NCBI GenBank assembly: GCA_031269205.1
Contig: JAISZM010000162.1
Location: 1 to 20,312 of the forward strand
DNA from: Eubacteriales Family XIII. Incertae Sedis bacterium
GTDB taxonomy: Bacteria; Bacillota; Clostridia; Peptostreptococcales; Anaerovoracaceae
Direction: 5' to 3'
Length of the DNA stretch: 20,312 nucleotides
A program made the position numbers and the translations under genes. Shown piece after piece: positions 7,885 through 15,638 of this stretch. Within the stretch, counting starts at the first letter, position 1. Each line of letters opens with the position of its first letter. The notes under the pieces were generated by a model that saw nothing but the letters and a program-made list of their open reading frames with translations, did no database searches and was not told where the DNA came from.

Positions 7885-9603
7885 ATGAACACACCTGGTT
7901 TTGATAACATGTCTTTCAGCAATCTGCTCGAGAAAATCTCAACGGAGATCACCGGATTCCTGGACGAGAATGACGCGATATATCTTTGGCTGCCGCTTTG
8001 CGTCGTGGCCTTTGCCGTCGTCTTTCTGATTCGAGCCATCTACGGAAACCGGCAGAAAGGGCTTGAGAACTCGGTATACCTTGTGTACTGCTCATTCGCC
8101 CTCGCGATAGCGGGCTGCGCCGTCCTCAGCACATTGTACGGCGAGAGCGGTGCGTTCGCCTACACGAGCATAGGCGCTTACGCCGCCTACGTCTCCCTGC
8201 CCGGCATATTCTGTCTGCACGTCTGGACGCAGGTAAGCTACAAGAAGATAGGGATAGGCGCGATCATAGGATATTTTATCGTCCCGGGCTTCCTCGCCTG
8301 TTGGGCCGTGAAGAGCTATCTCTCGGGCGACTTCGTTCCGAACATCTGGAATGTTCAGGCGGTTCTGCCGCTGCAATACACGGACATGCTGTTCATCGGT
8401 TACTGGTTGGTAATGACGATCAAGAGCTACCTGATGTGCTTCAACGTATTCTATCAGATGCCGAAGCATATGAGGGGTTCGACGGGGCTGCTCGTCGCCG
8501 CGATAACGGTAATGTCGGCCGAGATCATCGTGGCCCTTTTGGCCGACGACAAGGCTATGTTCCTCCTGTTCCTGCTCGCGCTGGCCTTCGTGCTCGAGCG
8601 TTCGTTCGCCGGGTTCTTCCGCGCGAGCGCTTCGAACGTGATCGCCACCTCGCGCGAGTTCGTGTTCTCGAACCTGAGCACGATGATACTGGTCTTGAGC
8701 CGCAAGAGACGCATACTCGAATGGAATAGGTCAAAGGACAATTTTGTGTTCAAACTGTTATCGCCGAGATACCGCCAACCCTTCGACAGCTACCGGGCAA
8801 AACTTCTGAAGGCCGGGGAGGGCGTCGTCTCAAAGCACGACGAAAACATCATCACGTTGACGCATGGCGAAGAGGAACATCATCTGCTCATAGCGTTCGC
8901 ATCCATCAGGGAAGGCGACAGGGAGTTCGGTCAGCTCGTGGAGATAGCGGACATCACGCACATCTACTCGGTGCTACGCTATCTGGAGTCCATCGCGTCC
9001 TACGATCAACTGACAGGCCTGTACAACAGGAACGCCTACCTCGACAGGGCGTCGACGGCGCTCGTCGACGCGAATCTTCCGCTGCTCATCATCATAGGAG
9101 ATGTGAACACGCTGAAGCTCGTGAACGACAACGTCGGACATCTAGCGGGAGACAGGCTGCTCATAACGATAACGGAAGTCATCAAGAGTTTTGCGCCGCC
9201 GAACGCCTTTGTCGCCCGTATAGGCGGCGACGAGATAGCGGTACTCGTGCCGAACGCGGACGAGAGCGTCGCCCCGCGATTTGTGGAGAACGTGAGGTTC
9301 AAATTGGCTTCGATCTACGACGAGGAATTTGGCAGACCCGATATCTCTCTCGGGTGGGCCATGGCGCGTTCTGTGGACGACGACTACAACGAGATATTCA
9401 GAACCGCCGACAGGATGATGTATAAGGAGAAAAAGGCGTACAAGCGGGAACGGGGCATATCGCTTTCCGGAGCGTTGCCGAACCGGCGCGAGCAGGCGAA
9501 GGCGGAGCACACCGAAGAGACAGCATCCATCGCGCCCGAGCCTGTCGAGCCCGCGCCCGGGCAACCGGAAAAGCGCTCATTCACGTGGACACCGCCGGAA
9601 TAA
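7885..9603 (+). CDS. Membrane-bound diguanylate cyclase (GGDEF)
   Basis: A 572-residue protein predicted to make cyclic di-GMP from two GTP. Residues about 33-245 hold seven or so membrane helices, like the 7TM histidine-kinase N-terminal sensor type. A PAS-like linker follows (about 258-360). The GGDEF domain (about 370-520) has DQLTGLYNR, the metal-binding Asp406 in GDVNTLKLVND, GHLAGDRLL, and the active loop RIGGDEI (445-451), with Ile in place of the usual Phe. The product-inhibition RxxD site five residues upstream of the loop is absent (PPNA at the equivalent place). The tail (525-572) is Pro/Glu-rich and probably disordered. AAGGAA precedes the ATG at a short distance; Met9 is an alternative start. 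The gene stops 10 nt before the convergent DUF2156 gene. Confidence 0.93.
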   Translation: MNTPGFDNMSFSNLLEKISTEITGFLDENDAIYLWLPLCVVAFAVVFLIRAIYGNRQKGLENSVYLVYCSFALAIAGCAVLSTLYGESGAFAYTSIGAYAAYVSLPGIFCLHVWTQVSYKKIGIGAIIGYFIVPGFLACWAVKSYLSGDFVPNIWNVQAVLPLQYTDMLFIGYWLVMTIKSYLMCFNVFYQMPKHMRGSTGLLVAAITVMSAEIIVALLADDKAMFLLFLLALAFVLERSFAGFFRASASNVIATSREFVFSNLSTMILVLSRKRRILEWNRSKDNFVFKLLSPRYRQPFDSYRAKLLKAGEGVVSKHDENIITLTHGEEEHHLLIAFASIREGDREFGQLVEIADITHIYSVLRYLESIASYDQLTGLYNRNAYLDRASTALVDANLPLLIIIGDVNTLKLVNDNVGHLAGDRLLITITEVIKSFAPPNAFVARIGGDEIAVLVPNADESVAPRFVENVRFKLASIYDEEFGRPDISLGWAMARSVDDDYNEIFRTADRMMYKEKKAYKRERGISLSGALPNRREQAKAEHTEETASIAPEPVEPAPGQPEKRSFTWTPPE

Positions 9604-9613
9604 GCTAGCCCCG

Positions 9614-10546
9614 CTACTTCATCTTTACTATATACTTCTCTACCAGCTTGATGGGGTTGTAGGAGAGTTTCGCCTTCCTCAGACCTGATATGCCCATGTC
9701 CTCCTCGCGGTTGATGCGCTTGACGTGTGAGGCCATGTGCCGACAGAACTCGTTGTTGATGGCCTGATAGAGTCCCCGGTACTCGATGTTCGACTTTTCG
9801 ACGTGGACGGTCACGGTCTTGCCGCCGAGCTGTCCACCGATGGATATCGCCTCCACCTTGTCGTTGATACGGATGACGCCCGCGAGGTAGCCGACGTCGT
9901 CAAGGTGAACCAACACGTCAGCCATCGCCTCCTTTTCCATCTCGAGCAGCTCTCTCTCGTGACCCTCCGGCAGAGCCTTGCGCTCGTTGAACTCGTCGAT
10001 GAACCGCATGACTTCGCCCGCCATATCGGGAGTCATGCGCTCGTAGACGTAATCGTAATGGTTCAGGAAATAATTCAGGTGGTTGCGCTTGCCGTGAAAC
10101 TTCTTGCCCTTCAGCTCTATGAGTTCCTTCGTGTCGTAGACGTAGTCGAAGTTCGGACGATCCGCTTCGAACGACAGCGTCCCCGGCAGTAGCTTGTCGA
10201 ATATCTCTACCACATGGAAGGGAACGAGCATCATGACAAAACTCTCGCCCTTCGCCTCAAATTCGTTCCTCGCGGCGTCGAGCGTCTCACGCAGCTTCTC
10301 CGCGTCGTAGCCGCCCGTTCTCGTCAGCGGCGGGAACATGAAGCTCAGCCCCATCTCCTCCTCGAGGTTGTCGGCGGCGGCTATGCAGAGATAGTCGCCT
10401 ATCACCTTCCAGCTGAACTGATTGATTTCCCTCCACATATAGAGAGAGGAATACGAGAGTCCCGAGGTCTTGTACTCGAACCCCCGCAGATATTCCTCAA
10501 GCAACGGCCTGTCCTCGAGCGTTATCCTTCCATCAAAAATATACAC
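9614..10546 (-). CDS. DUF2156 / phosphatidylglycerol lysyltransferase-like GNAT-fold protein
   Basis: A soluble 310-residue protein matching the DUF2156 pattern (the C-terminal domain of bacterial lysyl-phosphatidylglycerol synthases, a double GNAT fold). Recognisable parts are the N-terminal FEYKTSGLSYSSLYMWRE, the central GKKFHGKRNHLNYFLNHY, and the end INREEDMGISGLRKAKLSYN-P-KLVEKY. It has no membrane domain, so it is not a full MprF flippase-synthase. Whether it transfers an aminoacyl group is unknown; stand-alone members are common in Clostridia. The start is GTG, supported by AAAGG 5 nt or so upstream. It is last in a run isochorismatase-surE-DUF2156, 50 nt after surE, with a REP-like repeat in between. 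Confidence 0.87.
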   Translation of the reverse strand: MYIFDGRITLEDRPLLEEYLRGFEYKTSGLSYSSLYMWREINQFSWKVIGDYLCIAAADNLEEEMGLSFMFPPLTRTGGYDAEKLRETLDAARNEFEAKGESFVMMLVPFHVVEIFDKLLPGTLSFEADRPNFDYVYDTKELIELKGKKFHGKRNHLNYFLNHYDYVYERMTPDMAGEVMRFIDEFNERKALPEGHERELLEMEKEAMADVLVHLDDVGYLAGVIRINDKVEAISIGGQLGGKTVTVHVEKSNIEYRGLYQAINNEFCRHMASHVKRINREEDMGISGLRKAKLSYNPIKLVEKYIVKMK

Positions 10547-10560
10547 AGTTACCTTTCCAG

Positions 10561-10622
10561 GGTGTCACGGGACGCAGGGTGTCAAGTGACAGGGTGTCAT
10601 GGGGACGTATCACTTGACACCC
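10561..10622 (-). repeat. REP-like palindromic repeat between surE and DUF2156 gene
   Basis: GGTGTCA occurs three times in the same direction (10561, 10578, 10593) and its complement TGACACC once (10615-10621). The arms GGGTGTCAAGTGA (10577-10589) and TCACTTGACACCC (10610-10622) are a perfect 13-bp inverted repeat around 20 nt. The GGTGTCA...TGACACC design resembles REP elements mobilised by RAYT (Y1) transposases. The surE stop codon lies inside it. Confidence 0.65.
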
Positions 10623-11397
10623 CGTCCGCGCTATCCGCAATGCCGCTCGCGCGCACCTTGTCTATCAACGAGTAACACGTCAGGTCGAAATGTATCGGCG
10701 TGACGGTCGCGTATCCGTGCTGCGACGCGCCGACGTCGTTCGCGTCGGAATCGAGCCCTTCGTAATGTATCGGATCCCCCGCGTAGGACAGCGTCACGCG
10801 ACCCGCTTCGTCCGCGCTCCTGACCTTCCAGTTGTAATATTCGCGCATACCGAGTCCCGTCACCTTCACTCCCTTGACCTCCTCGGGCGGCAGATTCGGC
10901 ACGTTGATGTTCAGCACGAGTTTGTCGTCGATGGACGCGAAGTCGAGGCGCGAGGCGCGCAACGCGAGCGCCGTCGCGAGTTCGTAGTGCTTCGGCGCGA
11001 GCGCGTTCACGGATACGGCTACGGCCGGCAGACCGCAGACCGAACCCTCGAGCGCGGCCGAGACCGTCCCCGAGTAGAGCGTGTCCGTGCCGAGGTTGCC
11101 GCCGTTGTTGATGCCCGAAAAGACCATATCGATTTCGATACCGTCGTCAGCGAGCAGGTCAATTCCCATCTTCACGCAGTCGGCCGGCGTGCCGCTCATC
11201 ATGTACGACTTCTTCGCGAGCGGAATGTCCACTTCTGTGACGGTCACGGGATGCGTGATCGTGATGCCGTGTCCCGTGCCGCTGCGCTGCGAGTCGGGAG
11301 CGCAGACGTAGATCCTATGCTCCGAGGCGAGCGCGGAGACCAAATTGAGCAGACCCGCGGAGTCTATGCCGTCGTCGTTGGATACTAATATTTTCAA
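10597..11397 (-). CDS. surE: 5'/3'-nucleotidase SurE
   Basis: A 266-residue SurE phosphatase that hydrolyses nucleoside monophosphates in the cytoplasm. The N-terminus MKILVSNDDGIDSAG holds the metal ligands Asp8 and Asp9; Ser39 lies in SQRSGTGHGIT and Asn97 in FSGINNGGNLGTDTLYSGTVSAA, all as in the family. The start is TTG: AAAGG lies 8 nt upstream and translation from it gives the canonical first residues. The C-terminal residues DGVSSDTSP are encoded by the palindromic repeat that follows, so the natural end of the protein may have been displaced by that repeat. It lies 143 nt after the isochorismatase-fold gene and is probably in the same transcript. Confidence 0.96.
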   Translation of the reverse strand: MKILVSNDDGIDSAGLLNLVSALASEHRIYVCAPDSQRSGTGHGITITHPVTVTEVDIPLAKKSYMMSGTPADCVKMGIDLLADDGIEIDMVFSGINNGGNLGTDTLYSGTVSAALEGSVCGLPAVAVSVNALAPKHYELATALALRASRLDFASIDDKLVLNINVPNLPPEEVKGVKVTGLGMREYYNWKVRSADEAGRVTLSYAGDPIHYEGLDSDANDVGASQHGYATVTPIHFDLTCYSLIDKVRASGIADSADGVSSDTSP

Positions 11398-11540
11398 TAC
11401 GCAACCTTTCTGTCCCTATGATTCTCCATAATGTCCCGGTGGACGCGGCGCGAGTGAGCGCAAAACTTCGCGGCGATCCGGCAGCATGTTATAGCGCGTT
11501 GCACTCCCGCTCGCCACATCCGTTACGACCGAGTCTTTGT

Positions 11541-12170
11541 CTACCTCACGAGTGCGGACACCTGGCGAAACATCGGATGCTCCGAACCCTCCATGATTTC
11601 AAACAAAAGGGCTTCCGACGTGGTGACCGTGATCCCTTTCCGCGCCATGCGCGCATACGCGAAGTCCGCGTCGATTTCGCGTCGTGAGGCCGTCGCGTCA
11701 GCCGCCACCTTGACCGCGTAGCCGCGATCGAGCAAGTCTTCGGCCGTCTGCAGGACACAGACGTGCGACTCGATACCGCAGAGCAGTACCTCGCGGCGTT
11801 TCGCGGCTTCGAGCGCGTCCATGAACGCGGGCTCGGCGGCCGCGCTGAAAGCGGTTTTTTCGATGTGCGAGAATTCCACGTGCTTGTTCTGCATGAACTG
11901 ATCTTCGGTAGCGAGTTTGACGTTTTCGTCCATGCTCAAAACGGACTCGATATAGGCGTCTCTGATGGGGGCTATCGTCTCCCCGAGTCCCTTCGTGTAC
12001 TGTTGCGTAAATATGATCGGCAGATTCAGCAGCACACAGCCCTTGAGCAGGGTTTCCGTTCGGTGAATGAGATTGTGCATTTCGTGCATTGCCAGCACGA
12101 GTTTTTCCTGCATGTCGATGACTATGAGCGCGGCGTCTGTGGCGCCGAAAGTTTTTTTGTCGTCCGTCAT
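11541..12170 (-). CDS. Isochorismatase-family cysteine hydrolase
   Basis: A 209-residue cysteine hydrolase of the isochorismatase-like fold. The catalytic triad is visible: Asp19 in LIVIDMQEKL, Lys105 in FSHIEKTAFSA, and Cys138 in CGIESHVCVLQTA, with the expected cis-peptide-forming residues just before the Cys. FTQQYTKGLGET (54-65) resembles the ISOC1/2-type subgroup rather than EntB-like isochorismatases or nicotinamidases. The substrate cannot be told from sequence. A strong GGGAGG precedes the ATG at 12168-12170. A promoter candidate (TATAAT at 12301-12306, reverse strand) would give a leader of roughly 125 nt. It leads the isochorismatase-surE-DUF2156 run. Confidence 0.93.
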   Translation of the reverse strand: MTDDKKTFGATDAALIVIDMQEKLVLAMHEMHNLIHRTETLLKGCVLLNLPIIFTQQYTKGLGETIAPIRDAYIESVLSMDENVKLATEDQFMQNKHVEFSHIEKTAFSAAAEPAFMDALEAAKRREVLLCGIESHVCVLQTAEDLLDRGYAVKVAADATASRREIDADFAYARMARKGITVTTSEALLFEIMEGSEHPMFRQVSALVR

Positions 12171-12545
12171 TGTTCGCCTCCCGATACGATGGACACAGCG
12201 TGTGATCTTCGCCTGCGCGTCCGCGACCCGCCGATGAAAACGCTGATTACATCCTCACCGCGCGTCCTCGCCAGCGGCATATCTTTAATCAGCATCATAA
12301 ATTATATCATAAGGAACCTTGGGCGGGAAGGGGGCGAGAGACGGAGCGGCGGTCGCCTGCGGCGGGACAAAACCTAGAGAGGCGCCGCGCCAAGAGCGGA
12401 AGAACCCGCTCGGCACGACGCCAAATTAGAGTAATGGGGCCTGTTTCATCAGACGCGTACTACGCGTCTTCGTTTTGGACGCCTGAGCGCCCTCTTGCTC
12501 GGCGCGTCGGTACGCGCCGTCCCGCCGCGCTTTCGCGCGCGGGCT
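12171..12545. other. Gene-free, hairpin-rich spacer
   Basis: 375 nt between the permease gene and the isochorismatase-fold gene with no credible coding sequence. The left part holds the isochorismatase leader and promoter. The right part holds four perfect dyads: GAGCGG/CCGCTC (12394-12411), AGACGCGTA/TACGCGTCT (12451-12469), GGCGCGT-CGGT-ACGCGCC (12501-12518), and CCGCGC/GCGCGG (12525-12542). The last lies just after the permease stop codon and may end that transcript, although none has a T-run on the reverse strand. Confidence 0.6.
12301..12329 (-). promoter_or_regulatory. Promoter candidate for isochorismatase-surE run
   Basis: Reverse strand: TTCCCG (12324-12329), 17-nt spacer, TATAAT (12301-12306). 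The -10 is perfect, the -35 poor. The expected transcript start (about 12294) falls at the edge of an 8-bp inverted repeat, TAATCAGC (12286-12293) and GCTGATTA (12242-12249), that could close the first 50 nt of the mRNA into a stem. Confidence 0.5.
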
Positions 12546-14591
12546 TCATTCCGCGCGCATCAGCGCGCTTTCTCTGTCGAGTATGCCTTTGCTGCTTTGG
12601 TAAGTCGCGATGAAATAACCGCCGTAGACAATGAGAAGCACGACCGCCACGAACAGGCTTGTCTGGGCTATGTCGCCCTTGTCGAAAGCGCTGATCAGAC
12701 GGTTGATTACCGTGATTCCTACGGTGGCGTGTACGACTCCCAGTAGCATCGGCACACCGAAGTATATAAGATTCTGTTTCAGAATCGATTTATGTATCAT
12801 TTTCTCGTCCGTACCTATCTTTCGGAGCAGTCCGTATCTGCTTGCGTTGTCGCTGATTTCGGAGAGCTGCCCGATGGCGAGTACGGCCGCTGCCGTTATG
12901 AGGAATATGACGCCGAGGTAGATGGCGAGGTACGACACGATCACCGTCGCCGAGTTGCTCCTCTCGCCCACCTCGGTGGCCGTCAGCGCGGACAGCTTTA
13001 TGTCCTTCCCGGGCTTCAACGCGGAGACGGCTTCGCCGAGGGCTGTGTCGTATGTGCTCGCTTCCCCGGGATAATTGACGCTGAGTATGTCGCGCGCGGC
13101 CGGAAGCCCCTTCACCAAGGGATCGTCAACTATGACGCACACGTTGTAGTCCTGGTTTTCAACCACGTTAAGGGTGTATCGATAGAGATTGTCTGGGTTC
13201 GTTTGAAGTTCGGTCTTTCTCAACTTAATCACGTCGGCGTTCTTCATGTATTCTTCCATGGCCGCTTTGAATCCTCTGTTTGATACCGCGAAGTTGACGG
13301 CGTACTCGCCGGAGTCCAACTCGATGGGGTCAATGCCTCTCAACTTCAAGATGTCGTTGTAGTCCGACAGTTTCATGAACTGGACGTTCGCGTCGATCAG
13401 GTTCACCTGATTGCCCTCCACGACGTTCAGAGGGATGGTCGTCCCGCTGTCGTAGAAGCGGACGGCGAGGTAGTCCTTCGCGAAGGCGTCGATGCCTCCC
13501 GCGCCGCGGTCTTCGTCGAACGCGGCGGCAAAGTCGAAGCCCGGGTATTCGCCGACGGCATCGCCGTCGTCGTCCGTCTTGACCGACGCGACGACGCTTG
13601 CGTCGAACGGTGTACTCTCCTTCAGTTCCTTCGAGATGCTCGTGGACATGCCCATGCCCGTGGAGAGCGTGCAGATGGAGATGAAGAGCACGAGGCACAC
13701 TATCGTTATGGATACATATGCCGTATTGATTTTGCTGCCGATCTGTCTCAGAACGAACATATTCAAGTCTTTGAGATAAACTCTTTTGTTCCGCTGCACC
13801 AAATTCATAAAGAAACCTGACAGCGAGAAGAAGAACAGGAAGGTTCCGACTATGCAGAGGGCCGCGATCAGGGGCAACAGAGCGCCGCCCAAGAGTTCGG
13901 ATATGTCGCTCGACAGACCCTTCCAGTACCCGAAGGCAAGGCAGCAGGCGGCTGCCGCGAAAGTGAGGACGGATACCGCCAGAGGCGGCGTTTTATACCA
14001 TTCGTTCTTTTTGCTCGCGTAAATCAGGTCGATCAATTTCTCTCTACTCACTATAATGGTGTTGAAGATGAGTACGAACAGGAAGATGATGGCGAAATAG
14101 ATGATGGTTTTCCCGAACGCGTCGGGGGAAAACACAAAGTGGAACCGGGAGATGGGAACGTCCATCAGTTTTGCCGTCAGCACCGACATGGCTTGGGATA
14201 ACAGTATGCCCGTCGCCAGGCCCGTCGCAAGCGATAACAGCCCCACAAAGACGGTTTCCACCATCAGGATGCGCGAGATGGCTCCTTTCTCCATGCCCAA
14301 CGTCATGTAGATGCCGAATTCCTTCTTGCGTCTGCGGATGAGAAAACGGTTCGCGTAGAGGATGAGGAATCCGAGGATGACGGAAACAAACACGGACACG
14401 CCGCCTATGACTCTCATCAGCTGCTGAAAGATCGCGGCTTGATTGTTCGAAATATCCATCATGGCCTCTTGGCTTTCGAGCGAGTTGAATATATAAAACA
14501 CGCAGACGCCAAAGGTCAATGTCAGGAAGTAGATGGTGAAATCGCGCAGGCTCTTCTTTACATTGCGGATTGCGAGTTTAGCAGATGTCAT
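12546..14591 (-). CDS. BceB-type ABC transporter permease (FtsX family)
   Basis: A 681-residue permease with ten predicted helices: about 18-36, 58-80, 106-131, 162-181, 204-222, 234-260 and 288-312, then a large extracytoplasmic domain (about 313-550), then about 550-573, 608-630 and 642-664. This layout is diagnostic of BceB-type permeases of Firmicutes, which free lipid-cycle targets from peptide antibiotics such as bacitracin and also act as the true sensor by contacting the paired kinase. The big outer domain varies between members and here has acidic stretches (KTDDDGDAVGE, 338-348), so the target peptide cannot be named. The start overlaps the end of the ATPase gene by 14 nt and is preceded by GGAGGGG, indicating translational coupling. 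FtsX-like domains are at both ends. Confidence 0.93.
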   Translation of the reverse strand: MTSAKLAIRNVKKSLRDFTIYFLTLTFGVCVFYIFNSLESQEAMMDISNNQAAIFQQLMRVIGGVSVFVSVILGFLILYANRFLIRRRKKEFGIYMTLGMEKGAISRILMVETVFVGLLSLATGLATGILLSQAMSVLTAKLMDVPISRFHFVFSPDAFGKTIIYFAIIFLFVLIFNTIIVSREKLIDLIYASKKNEWYKTPPLAVSVLTFAAAACCLAFGYWKGLSSDISELLGGALLPLIAALCIVGTFLFFFSLSGFFMNLVQRNKRVYLKDLNMFVLRQIGSKINTAYVSITIVCLVLFISICTLSTGMGMSTSISKELKESTPFDASVVASVKTDDDGDAVGEYPGFDFAAAFDEDRGAGGIDAFAKDYLAVRFYDSGTTIPLNVVEGNQVNLIDANVQFMKLSDYNDILKLRGIDPIELDSGEYAVNFAVSNRGFKAAMEEYMKNADVIKLRKTELQTNPDNLYRYTLNVVENQDYNVCVIVDDPLVKGLPAARDILSVNYPGEASTYDTALGEAVSALKPGKDIKLSALTATEVGERSNSATVIVSYLAIYLGVIFLITAAAVLAIGQLSEISDNASRYGLLRKIGTDEKMIHKSILKQNLIYFGVPMLLGVVHATVGITVINRLISAFDKGDIAQTSLFVAVVLLIVYGGYFIATYQSSKGILDRESALMRAE

Positions 14592-15357
14592 GGATATCCC
14601 CTCCGAGCAGGCTTATAACATCGATAATCAGGTCGAAAAATTGCTTGCGCGTCTCGGGCCCGCGAGCCAACTGGTTGAACAGCCGTCCGTCGCGGATGAA
14701 AAGTATCCTGTCGCAGTAACTCGCCGAGAACGCGTCGTGCGTGACCATCAATATGGTGGCGTTGCGCTCGCGGACGAGCGTGCGGAGGCTTTCGAGAAGC
14801 GCTCTCGCCGACCTGGAGTCCAGGGCGCCCGTCGGCTCGTCGGCAAGGACGAGCGAAGGGTTCGTGACTATGGCGCGGGCGCTCGCGACGCGTTGTCTCT
14901 GCCCGCCCGACATCTGATAGGGGTATTTCATGAGAACCTCGGTGATGCCGAGGACCTCGGCGACTTCCCTGACCCTGACATTGATCTCCCTCGGGGGACG
15001 CTTCATGATCGTCAGCGCGAGGGCGATGTTTTCGTAGGCCGTCAAGGTGTCGAGAAGGTTGAAGTCCTGGAAGATGAATCCCAGTTCGTTGCGTCTGAAT
15101 TTGGCGAGGCTGTTTCGGCTCATCGAGGTGATGTCCCGATCTCCTATGAGAATCTGTCCCGCTGTAACGGTGTCTATGGTGGATATGCAGTTGAGCAGCG
15201 TGGTTTTGCCGCTGCCGGAAGCGCCCATGATGCCGACGAACTCACCGGCGTTGACCTCGAAGCTGATTCCGTCCAAAGCCTTCGTCAGGCTGCCCCGTCC
15301 GCCGTAATATTTTTCGACGTTCTCCGTCCTCAAAATGTTTCGCGCTATTGGTAGCAT
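14578..15357 (-). CDS. BceA-type ABC transporter ATP-binding protein
   Basis: A 259-residue ATPase powering the adjacent permease: Walker A GASGSGKTT (45-53), Q-loop in FIFQDFN, signature MSGGQRQRV (149-157), Walker B LVLADEPTGALD (169-180), and switch His in VTHD (205-208). It falls in the MacB/LolD-like group that includes BceA. The start at 15357 is chosen because the homology begins there (MLPIARNILRTENVEKYYGG) and AAAGGAG lies about 10 nt upstream; a frame-extending ATG at 15546 would add 63 residues of non-homologous sequence covering the likely promoter. The C-terminal part (about 225-259) is unusually long and includes a hydrophobic patch that partly overlaps the permease start, so it may be shaped by the 14-nt overlap. 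Confidence 0.95.
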   Translation of the reverse strand: MLPIARNILRTENVEKYYGGRGSLTKALDGISFEVNAGEFVGIMGASGSGKTTLLNCISTIDTVTAGQILIGDRDITSMSRNSLAKFRRNELGFIFQDFNLLDTLTAYENIALALTIMKRPPREINVRVREVAEVLGITEVLMKYPYQMSGGQRQRVASARAIVTNPSLVLADEPTGALDSRSARALLESLRTLVRERNATILMVTHDAFSASYCDRILFIRDGRLFNQLARGPETRKQFFDLIIDVISLLGGDIHDIC

Positions 15358-15448
15358 GATGAAATGTCTCCTTTGTGTTATTACTCCCGCACCGTTGTTT
15401 GAGGTCCACATCGAGGGAGGGAAGGGAGTTAAGGTTCCTGTGCAGTCC

Positions 15449-15472
15449 CGCGACATCATGTATCCTGTCGCG
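15449..15472 (-). other. Inverted repeat in leader of ATPase-permease genes
   Basis: CGCGACA (15449-15455) and TGTCGCG (15466-15472), 7-bp perfect arms around 10 nt. It lies between the inferred promoter and the ATPase start, so it would form in the mRNA leader. No run of U follows; role unknown. Confidence 0.4.
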
Positions 15473-15563
15473 CTTTTGCGGGGGTTCCCGCTCCCTCGGG
15501 TTGACCTCATGGCATTATTATGACGCGTCTCACGGTATGAAGCCATCGAAGAACATTACAAAT

Positions 15564-15583
15564 ACCTTACATTCGCGTAAGGT
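15564..15583 (-). promoter_or_regulatory. Dyad operator candidate for the Bce-type regulator
   Basis: ACCTTAC-N6-GTAAGGT is a perfect 7-bp inverted repeat in the gap between the kinase and ATPase genes. A CATAAT -10 candidate (15517-15522, reverse strand) with no good -35 lies about 50 nt downstream, the arrangement of an activator-dependent promoter. BceR-type regulators bind inverted repeats upstream of their transporter promoter, so this is the natural site. The leader to the ATPase start would be about 150 nt. Confidence 0.5.
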
Positions 15584-15638
15584 TGGGGGATGCGGGACGA
15601 CCGGAAAGACGCGGAGCGAAGAAGACCGCGCCGGTTGT

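Noticed and set aside
12451..12475. Intrinsic terminator for the forward strand (dyad followed by TCGTTTT)
   Set aside because: No gene on the forward strand leads into it, and on the reverse strand no U-run follows; kept only as a dyad in the spacer.
15358..15546. N-terminal extension of the ABC ATPase from an ATG at 15546
   Set aside because: The extra 63 residues match nothing expected of this family and cover the likely promoter region; a ribosome binding site serves 15357.
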